Below are positions 45,451-54,216 of a stretch of 64,000 bases of DNA, piece by piece. Both the position numbers and the translations under genes were made by a program. The DNA comes from Candidatus Phaeomarinobacter ectocarpi. Lineage in GTDB: Bacteria; Pseudomonadota; Alphaproteobacteria; CGMCC-115125. The notes below the pieces were generated by a model. It saw only the letters and a program-made list of their open reading frames with translations, made no database searches and was not told the origin of the DNA. How positions within the stretch are numbered: position 1 is the first letter of the stretch; the number at the start of each line of letters is the position of its first letter. The DNA lies in NCBI RefSeq assembly GCF_000689395.1, contig NZ_HG966617.1:1768677-1832676 (forward strand). Direction: 5' to 3'.

Positions 45451-46644
45451 ATGGATTTGCCAGCAACCCAGTACACACCTGTTTCATTCACGCCCGAGCA
45501 GGTGGGTCTGCGCGACCACTTTCGCAAATACATGATGGCCGAGCTTGATCCGCGTACGACGGATTTTGAAAACGGCGAAAGCCCCTACCCGTTCATGAAA
45601 CAGATGGTGGCTGATCTGGGACTGGCCACAGAAGCCGATCGGCTGGAGAAAACCGGCGGTGCCAAAAATCCGGATGAGAACAGCGACCGCAAGAATGACC
45701 CGGACAATGATGCGCTTATGCGCTTCATCCGCACTCAGATCCAGATTGAAGTCGCCCGCGTAAACCCGGGGTTTGCCCTGAGCTGGGGCGCCAGCATTGG
45801 CCTGTTCGGATCCAACGTGCGCAGCAAGGGCACCGTTGAACAGGTGAAAAAATACGTGCCGGATGTTCAGCGCTGCGAAAAAATCGGATCTTGGTGTCTG
45901 ACTGAACCTGGCGCTGGATCAGACGCGTTTGGGTCTATGAAGACGACCGCCCGCCCGGATGGGGATGACTTCATTCTCAACGGAAGCAAGACCTTCATCA
46001 CCAATGCACCCTACGCAGACTATTTCCTTGTCTATGCGCGCAACACCGATGATGGCTCCATCCAGGCCTTTATCGTTGAGCGTGACTACAAGGGTGTGGA
46101 TACGTCCAAGCCGTTTGACAAAATGGGCATGAAATCGTCTCCCACCGGACAGGTGTTCCTGGACGAGGTTCGTGTGCCCGGTGAGAACCTCTTAGGCGGT
46201 GGACAAAAGGACCGCGACCATGTCCGCAAGTCTTTGGCATCTGAGCGGATTGGTATTGCGGTGCAGTCCTATGCCATTGCCGAACGCTGCTACGACATCG
46301 CCGTTGAGTACGCCAAGACCCGCGAACAGGGCGGGCAGCCTATCGGCAATTATCAGCTGGTCCAGAACCGGCTGGCGCGCATGTATGTGGACCTCTCCAA
46401 CTCGCGCCGCATCGTTTACTCCAACGAGCCAATGGACCTGTTGGACGCGTGCGCAGGCAAACTCTTTGTGGCTGAGGCCGGCACACGTGTGGCCATGGAG
46501 GCCATCCATATCCTCGCCGGCAATGGCTACATGGCAGAATATGTGGTTGAGCGTATGGCGCGCGATGCAAAGCTTCTGGAACTCGGTGGGGGCACCACTG
46601 AGATTCAGATACTCACCATTGGCAAGGCAATCATGAACGCGTAG
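45451..46644 (+). CDS. Acyl-CoA dehydrogenase family protein
   Basis: This 397-residue flavoprotein dehydrogenates an acyl-CoA at the alpha-beta position. The N-terminal helical domain is followed by WCLTEPGAGSDAFGSMKTTA (FAD and substrate loop). Then come FITNAPYADYFLVYAR, and the C-terminal helical part LAGNGYMAEYVVERMARDAKLLELGGGTTEIQ with the usual nucleotide-binding end. The start at ATG 45451 has GAGGA 6 nt upstream; the longer frame to 45385 is unlikely. The chain-length preference is not evident. Confidence 0.93.
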   Translation: MDLPATQYTPVSFTPEQVGLRDHFRKYMMAELDPRTTDFENGESPYPFMKQMVADLGLATEADRLEKTGGAKNPDENSDRKNDPDNDALMRFIRTQIQIEVARVNPGFALSWGASIGLFGSNVRSKGTVEQVKKYVPDVQRCEKIGSWCLTEPGAGSDAFGSMKTTARPDGDDFILNGSKTFITNAPYADYFLVYARNTDDGSIQAFIVERDYKGVDTSKPFDKMGMKSSPTGQVFLDEVRVPGENLLGGGQKDRDHVRKSLASERIGIAVQSYAIAERCYDIAVEYAKTREQGGQPIGNYQLVQNRLARMYVDLSNSRRIVYSNEPMDLLDACAGKLFVAEAGTRVAMEAIHILAGNGYMAEYVVERMARDAKLLELGGGTTEIQILTIGKAIMNA

Positions 46645-46650
46645 TGGGTA

Positions 46651-47784
46651 TCAGGCTGACAGCGCCTGATCTGCTGTTTCGATCTCATGCTTGCGAGACA
46701 TCTGGTACAGCAAGAAATCAAGATCATCATTCTTGAGCCCGTCAGGCTGCGTCAGAATGCGCTCGATAATTGACCGGCGGAAGTTCTCCCGGTCATGCAC
46801 CTCGCCATTGAGCGATATGTCATGAAAGACATCAACGGCCGTGCGCAGAGGCAGATAAAGGTTCTGAGACAAGCGCGCCTGCTGGAACAATGCCCGCAAC
46901 CCCAGACGGCCGGCATCATGGACCAGGGTCCACGCACGCTCCGGTGCAACGCGTGCCATCTGCGCCAGGGCATGTTCAACAAACCGCATTTCACCCATGC
47001 ACGCGGCACGCACAATAAGAGACCCGGACAGACGGCCTGAGGCCTGCAGGTGTTCCATCAAGGCTACATAGTCGTCGATTGTCGGCAACCCATCCAGCAA
47101 AGCAATGGTGGCAGCTTCGCGGGCTTCAAGCGCCATGCGGTCGGCAAGCTCCGACCCAATGCCATGTCGTGACACAAGACGCTCTTTGACTTCATCCGTC
47201 ACCAGCGCGACCAGGCGCTCAGACACGTTCAAGGGAAGCACGTCGCGCTCCGCCATGAGACCCGTGACGTCATCGTCATCATGCCAGCGGTCAATCACCC
47301 GGTTGTAGGATGACGGCGCAATATCAGCGCCCTGATTTTCAAGCATGCGACTGACGGCTTCCTTGCCACCATCTTCCGCAATCGCTTCGGTCACCGCGCT
47401 TGAGACTGTCGAGCGGCCGGCAATAGCCGCCGCCTTGGAGCCCCCATTGCTGCGCACGATGGCAATGAGGTCTTCGTCGCTGATGGCCGGGGACACTTCA
47501 AGAAAGGGCAAGGCTATTTCGTCAATGTCATTCGCCAGGGCCGCAGCCACGTCAGCTGGAATGTCCGGTGTCTTGGCGATTGATTCAGCCACAGCAATAC
47601 GAACCAGACTGGCCGCATCCTGAACCATCAATCGCAGAATGTCGTTTGCAAGAAGGCGTTCCTGACCGCTCAGTCCGCCCGCATCTACCTGGGTGCCGAC
47701 CTTGACGGCAACCTGCGCGCGCGCCTCTTCAGTTGGCGTGCTGAGAAGCCCTGAAATATCAGCCTGCGTGAGTGGCGGTACCAT
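46651..47784 (-). CDS. DUF2336 protein
   Basis: This 377-residue, all-helical protein matches the DUF2336 family, common in alphaproteobacteria and of unknown function. HEAT-like repeats are seen in SLVRIAVAESIAKTPDIPAD and following segments, as are repeated MLENQGADI and ALVTDEVKERLV blocks. The ATG at 47784 has an ideal AGGAGGA box. It converges on the acyl-CoA dehydrogenase with a 6-bp gap. Family members sometimes sit near motility or cell-cycle genes, but nothing here fixes a role. Confidence 0.82.
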   Translation of the reverse strand: MVPPLTQADISGLLSTPTEEARAQVAVKVGTQVDAGGLSGQERLLANDILRLMVQDAASLVRIAVAESIAKTPDIPADVAAALANDIDEIALPFLEVSPAISDEDLIAIVRSNGGSKAAAIAGRSTVSSAVTEAIAEDGGKEAVSRMLENQGADIAPSSYNRVIDRWHDDDDVTGLMAERDVLPLNVSERLVALVTDEVKERLVSRHGIGSELADRMALEAREAATIALLDGLPTIDDYVALMEHLQASGRLSGSLIVRAACMGEMRFVEHALAQMARVAPERAWTLVHDAGRLGLRALFQQARLSQNLYLPLRTAVDVFHDISLNGEVHDRENFRRSIIERILTQPDGLKNDDLDFLLYQMSRKHEIETADQALSA

Positions 47785-47996
47785 CGCGCTGTCCTCCTGT
47801 CGGGGCCGCAATTGACACACCGCGCCCCAGTTAGAGATCAGCCTGCGCCCTCAGGGTTAAGGTTTCGTTTAGCAAAAGATCAAATTCCAGCCGCGTCATA
47901 AAGGACGCCCCCGCCCCGCGCCCCATTTGCAACAGACAATCCCACTCATTGCGCCAACTCTTGCCTTAACTCTGGCGCATTCAAGCTGCAAAAGAG

Positions 47997-48010
47997 CCCC
48001 TTCGAAGGGG
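47997..48010. promoter_or_regulatory. Perfect 14-bp palindrome upstream of the 59-residue membrane protein gene
   Basis: CCCCTTCGAAGGGG is a perfect palindrome with no loop, centred about 50 bp before the start codon of the small gene at 48053. It could be an operator or, as RNA, a very short hairpin. No regulator is known. Confidence 0.35.
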
Positions 48011-48052
48011 ATCGTCTCTAGTGCCCGTGTATGTGTGGGGAGGCGACAAATT

Positions 48053-48232
48053 ATGGATATCACCTGGATCATCGGCGGCGGAGCTGCGCTCGCTGTCCTG
48101 CTTGTTCTCGTCTTGATGGCTACAAGCCGAAAGCGCGCGACCAAGTCAGACCGTCTTGACCATGCCTTTGAGCGTGCCCGCTACGCCAGGCGCACCGGCA
48201 CCATGGGCTCCGACCGTGGGTACATTCGCTGA
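48053..48232 (+). CDS. Small single-pass membrane protein (hypothetical)
   Basis: The gene encodes 59 residues: MDITWIIGGG, a hydrophobic stretch AALAVLLVLVLMA forming one membrane helix, then a basic, polar tail with repeated RARYARR-like motifs. A GGGGAGG box lies 9 nt before ATG 48053, so it is a plausible gene. No recognised family. It precedes the TetR operon, with the long palindrome beginning 12 bp after its stop. Confidence 0.6.
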   Translation: MDITWIIGGGAALAVLLVLVLMATSRKRATKSDRLDHAFERARYARRTGTMGSDRGYIR

Positions 48233-48243
48233 CACAAGCCACG

Positions 48244-48273
48244 GAGTAAATTGTCATAGTTGACAATTTACTC
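48244..48273. promoter_or_regulatory. Long perfect inverted repeat, likely TetR operator
   Basis: Two 13-bp arms that are exact reverse complements (arm start GAGTAAATTGTCA) flank a TAGT spacer. Its core TTGTCA-TAGT-TGACAA recurs at 48289-48304. Low GC and the absence of a U-tract argue against an intrinsic terminator. Its place 46-75 bp before the TetR start fits an operator. Confidence 0.6.
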
Positions 48274-48288
48274 ACCTGCGGCTAAATC

Positions 48289-48304
48289 TTGTCACAGTTG
48301 ACAG
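48289..48304. promoter_or_regulatory. Second copy of the TetR operator core
   Basis: TTGTCA-CAGT-TGACAG repeats the core of the 48244-48273 palindrome with one mismatch in the arms and ends 15 bp before the ATG of the TetR gene. The two centres are 38 bp apart, so both sites could be bound in a stacked or looped arrangement. Confidence 0.5.
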
Positions 48305-48318
48305 GATTGGAGTGGATC

Positions 48319-48933
48319 ATGGCCCGCCCCCAGATGGGAGACGAGCGCAGAGAACAAATTCTCGAAGCGTTTGAAAAATGCGTCATCCGCAAGGGCGTTG
48401 CCAAAACGACCTTGAGCGACGTCGCCAAGGAAAGCGATCTCCCCCGCTCGCTGGTACGATACTTTGTCGGCAACCGTGCGGACATGGTCGATCTCCTGAT
48501 CAACAGGATGATTGAACGTGCCGAGGACGGTCTTGCCCATTTGCGCCCCAAGTCCCGCCCCCAGACCACACAGGACTTCGTAGACTTCCTGTTTGAGAAC
48601 ACCTTTGCAAATGACTTGTCCAACAATGTCGTTGGCGAGCTCTGGTACATGTCCGAGCGTGACGAGAGCATACGTAAGCGCCTCGCTGCGATGTACGGAC
48701 GCGTCATCCATCTCATGGTGGCGCAGATGGAAGCAGACGGCATCGGCAGCTCCGCCGGTCAACGCCGCGACGCCGCCAACATCATCCTGTCACTCGTCTA
48801 CGGACAAGCATCTTTTCGAGAACTGGGTATGCCCGGCATGGCCGGCAAAGCTGCCCATACCCATGCACTGACAATCATCGATACCCTCCCGACAAAATCC
48901 AAGAAGAAGACATCCAACAAGGAAACAAAGTGA
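48319..48933 (+). CDS. TetR-family transcriptional regulator
   Basis: This 204-residue regulator has a helix-turn-helix at about residues 10-57 (RREQILEAFEKCVIRKGVAK, then LSDVAKESDLPRSLVRYFVGN). A helical effector domain follows. The start ATG 48319 has GGAG 6 nt upstream; the longer frame to 48289 lies inside the operator and is rejected. The stop overlaps the next ATG by one base (TGATG), so it is co-translated with the serine hydrolase, which it probably regulates together with itself. The C-terminus is rich in Lys and Thr. Confidence 0.9.
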   Translation: MARPQMGDERREQILEAFEKCVIRKGVAKTTLSDVAKESDLPRSLVRYFVGNRADMVDLLINRMIERAEDGLAHLRPKSRPQTTQDFVDFLFENTFANDLSNNVVGELWYMSERDESIRKRLAAMYGRVIHLMVAQMEADGIGSSAGQRRDAANIILSLVYGQASFRELGMPGMAGKAAHTHALTIIDTLPTKSKKKTSNKETK

Positions 48934-50144
48934 TGAAGAAATATCTGATCGGCGGCGCAGCTGCCCTCGTGGTCATCGGCGTAATCGCCTATGCATTTCT
49001 GGCCGACAACATCGACCGCGCATCAACCATCGCCACTCTTTTTAGCGGCGCTGAGCAGTATGAGAACTTCAACCGCATGGACGACATGTTCCCGGTCAAT
49101 GAGGTCCCAGCGTCTACTGCTCCCTATGATTTCCCAGATGGTGATCCAATCACACTCCCGGAAACCTTCACCTACAAGGGCGAGCAGGTGAACACTGAGG
49201 CCTTGCTGTCTGAAACAGACACAAGCGCGCTGTTGGTGTTGAAGGATGGCAAGGTCGTCTTTGAACGCTACTTGCTGACCGGTGGCCGCGATGAGCAGTG
49301 GTTGTCCATGTCCGTCGCCAAGAGTTTCATCTCAGCGCTCGTCGGCATTGCTGTAGAGGAAGGCTTCATCAAGGACATTGAGGCGCCGATATCAGATACC
49401 CTGCCAGAGCTTGCGGGATCAGCCTATGACGGCGTGCGCATCAAGGATGTGTTGCAGATGTCATCTGGCGCTGCCTGGAACGAAGACTATTCAGACCCTG
49501 ACTCGGACATCAATCGCTTTGGCCGTATCTTTGCGCTTGGCGGCTCGCTGAATGAATTCATGACAACACTTGAGCGCAAGCACGAACCCGGCACGGTCAA
49601 TCACTACAATTCCACCGACACCCAGGTACTTGGTGCGCTGCTGGTCAAGACAACCGGCCGGTCTGTTGCGGACTACATGTCTGAAAAACTCTGGGAACCA
49701 ATCGGTGCCGAAAGCGACGCTTTCTGGCTCACAGACAGCGAAGGCATGGAGATGGCTTTCGGCGGTTTCAACGCCACGGCGCGCGACTACGCCAAGCTGG
49801 GTGAACTCTTCCGCAATGGCGGTAACTGGAACGGCAAACAGATTGTACCTGCTGACTGGGCCAAAGCCTCCGTCACCCCGGACGCCCCTCACCTGCTGCC
49901 CGGCGCCAGTGCAGAAGCGTTCCTGCCGGTCGGCTATGGCTACCAATGGTGGATCCTCGATGGGGATGAAGGAGAGTACTCCGGCATCGGCGTCTACAAC
50001 CAGTTCGTCTATGTGAACCCCACAGACAACGTGGTGATCGTCAAACTCTCGGCCAACAGCAACTATGCTGTTGACCTCGAGGAAAGTTCCTACCGCGAAT
50101 ATGAAACATTCCATCTGTTCCGCGAGATCGCGGACCGGACATAG
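48933..50144 (+). CDS. Serine hydrolase of the beta-lactamase class C family
   Basis: This 403-residue protein has a membrane helix at residues 4-22 (a signal anchor or uncleaved signal), placing it in the periplasm. A beta-lactamase/6-aminohexanoate-dimer hydrolase-type domain follows. The catalytic SxxK is SVAK in MSVAKSFISALVGIAVEEG, and the second motif Tyr-x-Ser/Asn is HYNSTDTQVLG. A third segment is GYGYQWWILDG. Such enzymes include esterases, penicillin-binding proteins and nylon oligomer hydrolases. Co-translation with the TetR gene hints at an inducible hydrolysis or detoxification activity; substrate unknown. Confidence 0.86.
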   Translation: MKKYLIGGAAALVVIGVIAYAFLADNIDRASTIATLFSGAEQYENFNRMDDMFPVNEVPASTAPYDFPDGDPITLPETFTYKGEQVNTEALLSETDTSALLVLKDGKVVFERYLLTGGRDEQWLSMSVAKSFISALVGIAVEEGFIKDIEAPISDTLPELAGSAYDGVRIKDVLQMSSGAAWNEDYSDPDSDINRFGRIFALGGSLNEFMTTLERKHEPGTVNHYNSTDTQVLGALLVKTTGRSVADYMSEKLWEPIGAESDAFWLTDSEGMEMAFGGFNATARDYAKLGELFRNGGNWNGKQIVPADWAKASVTPDAPHLLPGASAEAFLPVGYGYQWWILDGDEGEYSGIGVYNQFVYVNPTDNVVIVKLSANSNYAVDLEESSYREYETFHLFREIADRT

Positions 50145-50155
50145 ACGCCCAAAAG

Positions 50156-50200
50156 AGCGGCGGCCGTTGATGCATGAGGACATGCATTGACGCCGCCGCT
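50156..50200 (+). terminator. Bipartite hairpin after the serine hydrolase gene
   Basis: An outer stem AGCGGCGGC/GCCGCCGCT and an inner perfect stem ATGCATG-AGGA-CATGCAT form one long structure 12 bp after the stop. No U-tract follows, so it is a weak terminator candidate or an RNA-stabilising element. Confidence 0.4.
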
Positions 50201-50252
50201 TGCTTATGGATGATCGCCCCCAAACAACACACGCGTTTTCGGGGAGAATTCC

Positions 50253-51461
50253 ATGCTTGAGGGCATCCGCGTCGTCGAACTGGCCACCTACATTGCAGCA
50301 CCGGCCGCTGCGGGCATCATGGCTGACTGGGGAGCGGAGGTCATCAAGGTCGAGCCACTGCAAGGCGACGCCATCCGCGGCATGCTCAAAAACGTCTCCG
50401 CCTCCAATGTTGAAGGCAACCCGATCTTCGACATGGACAACCGCGGCAAGCGCGGCCTTGCCATTGACCTGCGCAACGAAAAAGGAGCGGCCGCGCTCAA
50501 GAAGCTGGTGATGTCCGCAGACGTCTTCATCACCAATGTGCGCCCCGGCGGCCTCGCCCGTGCCGGTCTGGACTGGGCAACCCTGCACGCAGAAAAGCCT
50601 GAGCTGATTTATGCCAGCGTCACAGGCTACGGCCTGCAGGGCGAAGACCAGGATCGTCCGGGTTTTGACATGGCCGCCTTCTGGGCCCGCGCTGGTGTCG
50701 CCAATCTGACAGCACCCAAAGGTACAGACCCCTTCCCGCTTCGCGTCGGCCAGGGTGACCACACAACCGGCCTTGCAACCCTCAACGGCATTCTCGGTGC
50801 GCTGTTCGAACGCACCAAGACCGGCAAGGGCCGCCTCATCGAGGCATCACTGCTGCGGACCGGCATCTACTCCATCGCATCCGATATGGCGATCCAGCTG
50901 CGCTATGGCCGTGTCGCCTCCACCAAGTCCCGTGACCAAGCTGTGAATGCCCTCAACAATTTCTTCCAGTGTGCCTGCGGCACATGGCTGTGTCTCCTCA
51001 CCCGGCACTCCGGCGATATCTTTGGCCCCATCGCCAAAGCCATTGGTCGCCCGGAGCTGTCAACCGACGAACGCTACCTGACTGCGAAGTCACGTCGCGC
51101 CAACGCGATTGAACTTGTCGAAACACTGGATGCTGAATTTGCCAAACATGACATCGAGGAATGGGGACGCCGCCTCGACGCGGAAGATGTTGTGTGGGCC
51201 CCGGTCCAGACGATGGCTCAGGTCGCCGACGACAAGCAGGCCGAAGCAGCGGGCGTCTTTGTTGACATCCCCGATGGGGCGGGCGGCACAGGCCGCTCGG
51301 TTGCAAGCCCGGTACGCCTGCCCAACGAAGACGGCACCACGGCGGATCGCGTGCGTGGCCCGGCACCCGGCATTGGCGAACATACCGCTGATATCCTGAA
51401 AGAGCTTGGCTATGACGATGCCGCCCTTGAAGACCTCAAGGCAGCAGGCGCAATCAACTAG
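50253..51461 (+). CDS. Family III CoA-transferase (CaiB/BaiF)
   Basis: This 402-residue enzyme moves CoA between carboxylic acids. It begins with the family's MLEGIRVVELATYIAAPAA and VIKVEPLQGDAIRG. It has the catalytic aspartate at residue 169 in GDHTTGLATLNG, the same number as Asp169 of formyl-CoA transferase. The fold-typical KPELIYASVTGYG and DVVWAPVQTM are also present. A GGGGAGAA box precedes the ATG. It is the first of several acyl-CoA genes in this region; the acid it activates is unknown. Confidence 0.92.
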   Translation: MLEGIRVVELATYIAAPAAAGIMADWGAEVIKVEPLQGDAIRGMLKNVSASNVEGNPIFDMDNRGKRGLAIDLRNEKGAAALKKLVMSADVFITNVRPGGLARAGLDWATLHAEKPELIYASVTGYGLQGEDQDRPGFDMAAFWARAGVANLTAPKGTDPFPLRVGQGDHTTGLATLNGILGALFERTKTGKGRLIEASLLRTGIYSIASDMAIQLRYGRVASTKSRDQAVNALNNFFQCACGTWLCLLTRHSGDIFGPIAKAIGRPELSTDERYLTAKSRRANAIELVETLDAEFAKHDIEEWGRRLDAEDVVWAPVQTMAQVADDKQAEAAGVFVDIPDGAGGTGRSVASPVRLPNEDGTTADRVRGPAPGIGEHTADILKELGYDDAALEDLKAAGAIN

Positions 51462-51476
51462 CGGGCAAGCTCATGG

Positions 51477-51499
51477 ATTGTCCGGTTAAACCGGACAAT
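51477..51499. repeat. Perfect inverted repeat between convergent genes
   Basis: Arms ATTGTCCGGT and ACCGGACAAT with a TAA loop lie between the CoA-transferase stop and the lytic transglycosylase stop. The stem is stable, but only short A/T runs flank it. It may act as a weak two-way terminator. Confidence 0.5.
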
Positions 51500-51577
51500 G
51501 GCGTGTTGCGAAGCTACCAAAAGGTGGACCGCCATCCCACGGCTTGACCGGGGGATCCAGCGTGGATCTCCAGCAGT

Positions 51578-52585
51578 CTAGGCAAGCGTGCCGCGCAGCA
51601 CATCTGCGTATGACGTGCCAACGGCCCGCGCAGGAATCTTGTAATCGTCGTTGTCCGCATCGCGACGCTCATCGGCGGACTTGTCCCCGTTGAGCGACGG
51701 CAGTGGGTCGAGCGACGCCAGCACATCCATGACGGCCGGTGTGAGAACAAGCGCCGGGCGGGACGTCGGCACCGGTGACGACCCTGGAAGCGGGCTTCCT
51801 GACAACTGCATGGTCAATGGGCTTGGGCCACTGTGCCGGACGCTCTGTGTACTAACCACAAGCGGTATGGCCTGATGTGCGCCGGCAGGATTGGGTGCGA
51901 CGGAGGCAACCTGCTGCGGTGCATCTTTGAGGGCTGCAATGGCTGCCTTCGCCTTGCCGCCGATATCGGTCTCACGGGTCAGCCGGTCATAAACCTGCGA
52001 CACGGTCTTGGCGCTGCCGTCCTTGTTGTAGAAAATCGACTTGTTGGCTTTCGCGGCTCCAGGAAAGAGTGCTGACGCATTGGCGCGCGGATCACTCTCC
52101 GCAGCATTGATGAGCTTGATGGCGCCGCCCGCCCCAAGGAAGTGAGCTGTGTAAAGCTCGCCAGACGTCGCTTCACGGCCGATACCGTTTTCCAGCGCCT
52201 GCTGGCTTTCCTTTGTGAGCGCACCGGCCATGAGCGCAGACACCTCGGGGTCATGCCGCAGGGCAAGAATTGCCTCCCTGGCGTCACTATCCGTCACTTT
52301 GTGCCGACCGCGCGAGGTGGTGTCGATGGCAGCGGCATGGTCTTCAAGGCCAAAGTCTGCGCCATGACGTTTGACCACGCCCAGCCATGTCTGCTCGATG
52401 AACTGGAAAAGGCCTGATGCGCTAGATGTTGTGGCTTTAGCCGCAGGATTCAGCGAGCTTTCACGCACAGCGGTCTGCAACAGATAGTCAAAATCCGCCC
52501 CCGTCGAGGCGGCTGCGGTCTTGACCGCGGCAACCACATTCGTGGTCGATCCGGACGCTTGGAAATTGGCAACGGCAGTCATCAT
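51578..52585 (-). CDS. Lytic transglycosylase (SLT-type) domain protein
   Basis: The N-terminal half of this 335-residue protein matches soluble lytic transglycosylase-like domains that cleave peptidoglycan. The catalytic Glu lies in AVRESSLNPAAKAT near residue 42, the core SSASGLFQFIEQTWLGVVKRHG follows, and YTAHFLGAGGA is a conserved later element. No classical signal peptide is seen, as in flagellar or type III export-linked transglycosylases in alphaproteobacteria. The C-terminal 120 residues are Ser/Pro-rich and disordered. Starts ATG-ATG at 52585 with AGGAG upstream. Confidence 0.82.
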   Translation of the reverse strand: MMTAVANFQASGSTTNVVAAVKTAAASTGADFDYLLQTAVRESSLNPAAKATTSSASGLFQFIEQTWLGVVKRHGADFGLEDHAAAIDTTSRGRHKVTDSDAREAILALRHDPEVSALMAGALTKESQQALENGIGREATSGELYTAHFLGAGGAIKLINAAESDPRANASALFPGAAKANKSIFYNKDGSAKTVSQVYDRLTRETDIGGKAKAAIAALKDAPQQVASVAPNPAGAHQAIPLVVSTQSVRHSGPSPLTMQLSGSPLPGSSPVPTSRPALVLTPAVMDVLASLDPLPSLNGDKSADERRDADNDDYKIPARAVGTSYADVLRGTLA

Positions 52586-52732
52586 CAGGCTCCTTTGTGC
52601 CCCTACCTGTTCAAACCGCGTGCCAACTAAAAATCGAGGTTTTCTGTTGGTTTCCCAGGCTTCCTCGTTAGGATGTTGTTAACGAGGCCACAGAGCCCGA
52701 CACCAAGACAATATGCTGGGGAGGCATGCCGC

Positions 52733-54199
52733 ATGACCGGAAACGGCCGCGACGACGAAATTCAACACATTGCAGATGATATGGTGGAAGCCGGGACACA
52801 GACCCCGGCCATCCATGACGACGTGGCGCCGTCAGCAGACGAACCGCCCTACCCCAGCCGGATGTATGCCTGGTACGTGGTGGGCGTGCTGGTGCTGGCC
52901 TACACATTCTCCTTCATCGATCGACAGATACTCAGCCTGCTGGTCGTCCCTATACGTCGCGACCTTGAAATCTCCGACACCGAGATGAGCCTGCTCATCG
53001 GGTTTGCCTTCGCGCTGTTCTACACAATATGTGGGCTGCCAATCGGCCGCGCCGTAGACGTGCAGCACCGTGTAAGGATCATTGCCCTCGGCATTGCCTT
53101 CTGGAGCATCATGACCGCCCTGTGCGGCGTCGCCAAAACCTACTGGCAACTGTTCCTGTTCCGCATGGGCGTCGGCGTGGGTGAGGCAGCCCTGTCGCCT
53201 GCGGCCTACTCCATCCTTGCCGACTACTTCCCGCCGGACAAACGCGGCGCGGCACTTGGTGTGTACGGCATGGGTGTTTACATCGGCGCCGGTCTTGCGC
53301 TGGTCATTGGCGGCATCGTCGTTTCAGCCGTATCAGGCGTCGAACACACCATTCTGCCCATCGTCGGCGAAGTCTATGCATGGCAGGTCGTGTTTTTCGT
53401 GGTCGGCCTGCCCGGCATTCTGGTCGCGCTTTGGGCACTGACCCTGAAGGAGCCCGTGCGACGCGGCCATGTGCGCAAGAGCGTGGATGCGGATGGCAAT
53501 GAGAAAGTCGAATCCGTTCCCGTGAAAGACGTTGTGGCTTACATGAGCGACAATGCCCGCACCCTGTTTTCGCATCATGTGGGCTACGCCCTGTGCGCCA
53601 TGATGGCCTATGGTGTGTCGGCGTGGATCCCCACCTTCTTCATCCGCACCCATGGGTGGAGTGCCGGGGAAGCCGGCATCTATTACGGCCTTGTGGTGGT
53701 TATCTTCGGCACCGCAGGCGTTGTGACCGGTGGCTGGATGGCCGACAAGCTGACCGCCATTGGCTACAAGGACGGCAAGCTGCGGGTGCTGCTCTATGGT
53801 GCCGCAGCCGCGATCCCCTTCACCGTTCTGTATCCATTTGTAGAAAGCGCGACGCTGGCGATGGTGCTGATTGCACCCTCTACCTTCTTCGCCACCTTCT
53901 GCACGGGTGCTGGACCGTCCGGGGTGCAGGAAATCATGCCCAACCAGATGCGTGGTCAGGCATCAGCTTTCATGATCTTTGTCGTGACCATCATCGGCCT
54001 GGGCCTTGGACCAACCGCCATCGCACTGGTAACGGACTTCTGGTTTGCCGATGACACGATGCTGAATGTGTCGCTGGCAATCGTTGCCACAACAATCCTG
54101 GTGATTGCCGTCGCCGTGATCTGGTGGGGCCTCGAGTCCTACAAGGCCAGCCGCGACTACCTGGAAGACTGGCAGCGCCAGCACGAAGGCGCGGCCTAG
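52733..54199 (+). CDS. MFS transporter (spinster-like)
   Basis: This 488-residue twelve-helix transporter starts at ATG 52733 (GGGGAGG box 9 nt upstream). The acidic N-terminal tail of about 40 residues precedes helix 1, YAWYVVGVLVLAYTFSFIDRQ. The family motifs in loop 2-3 are GLPIGRAVDVQHRVR and in helix 5 GVGVGEAALSPAAYSILADYFP. The C-terminal half includes FCTGAGPSGVQEIMPNQMRGQ, typical of the spinster/sugar-phosphate permease branch. Located among acyl-CoA genes, it may import an aromatic or aliphatic acid; substrate inferred only from neighbours. Confidence 0.85.
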   Translation: MTGNGRDDEIQHIADDMVEAGTQTPAIHDDVAPSADEPPYPSRMYAWYVVGVLVLAYTFSFIDRQILSLLVVPIRRDLEISDTEMSLLIGFAFALFYTICGLPIGRAVDVQHRVRIIALGIAFWSIMTALCGVAKTYWQLFLFRMGVGVGEAALSPAAYSILADYFPPDKRGAALGVYGMGVYIGAGLALVIGGIVVSAVSGVEHTILPIVGEVYAWQVVFFVVGLPGILVALWALTLKEPVRRGHVRKSVDADGNEKVESVPVKDVVAYMSDNARTLFSHHVGYALCAMMAYGVSAWIPTFFIRTHGWSAGEAGIYYGLVVVIFGTAGVVTGGWMADKLTAIGYKDGKLRVLLYGAAAAIPFTVLYPFVESATLAMVLIAPSTFFATFCTGAGPSGVQEIMPNQMRGQASAFMIFVVTIIGLGLGPTAIALVTDFWFADDTMLNVSLAIVATTILVIAVAVIWWGLESYKASRDYLEDWQRQHEGAA

Positions 54200-54216
54200 T
54201 TCTTCCGCCCGCAGCC

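Noticed and set aside
48244..48273. Terminator of the 59-residue membrane protein gene
   Set aside because: The stem is AT-rich and not followed by a U-tract, while its core recurs before the TetR start, which fits an operator better.
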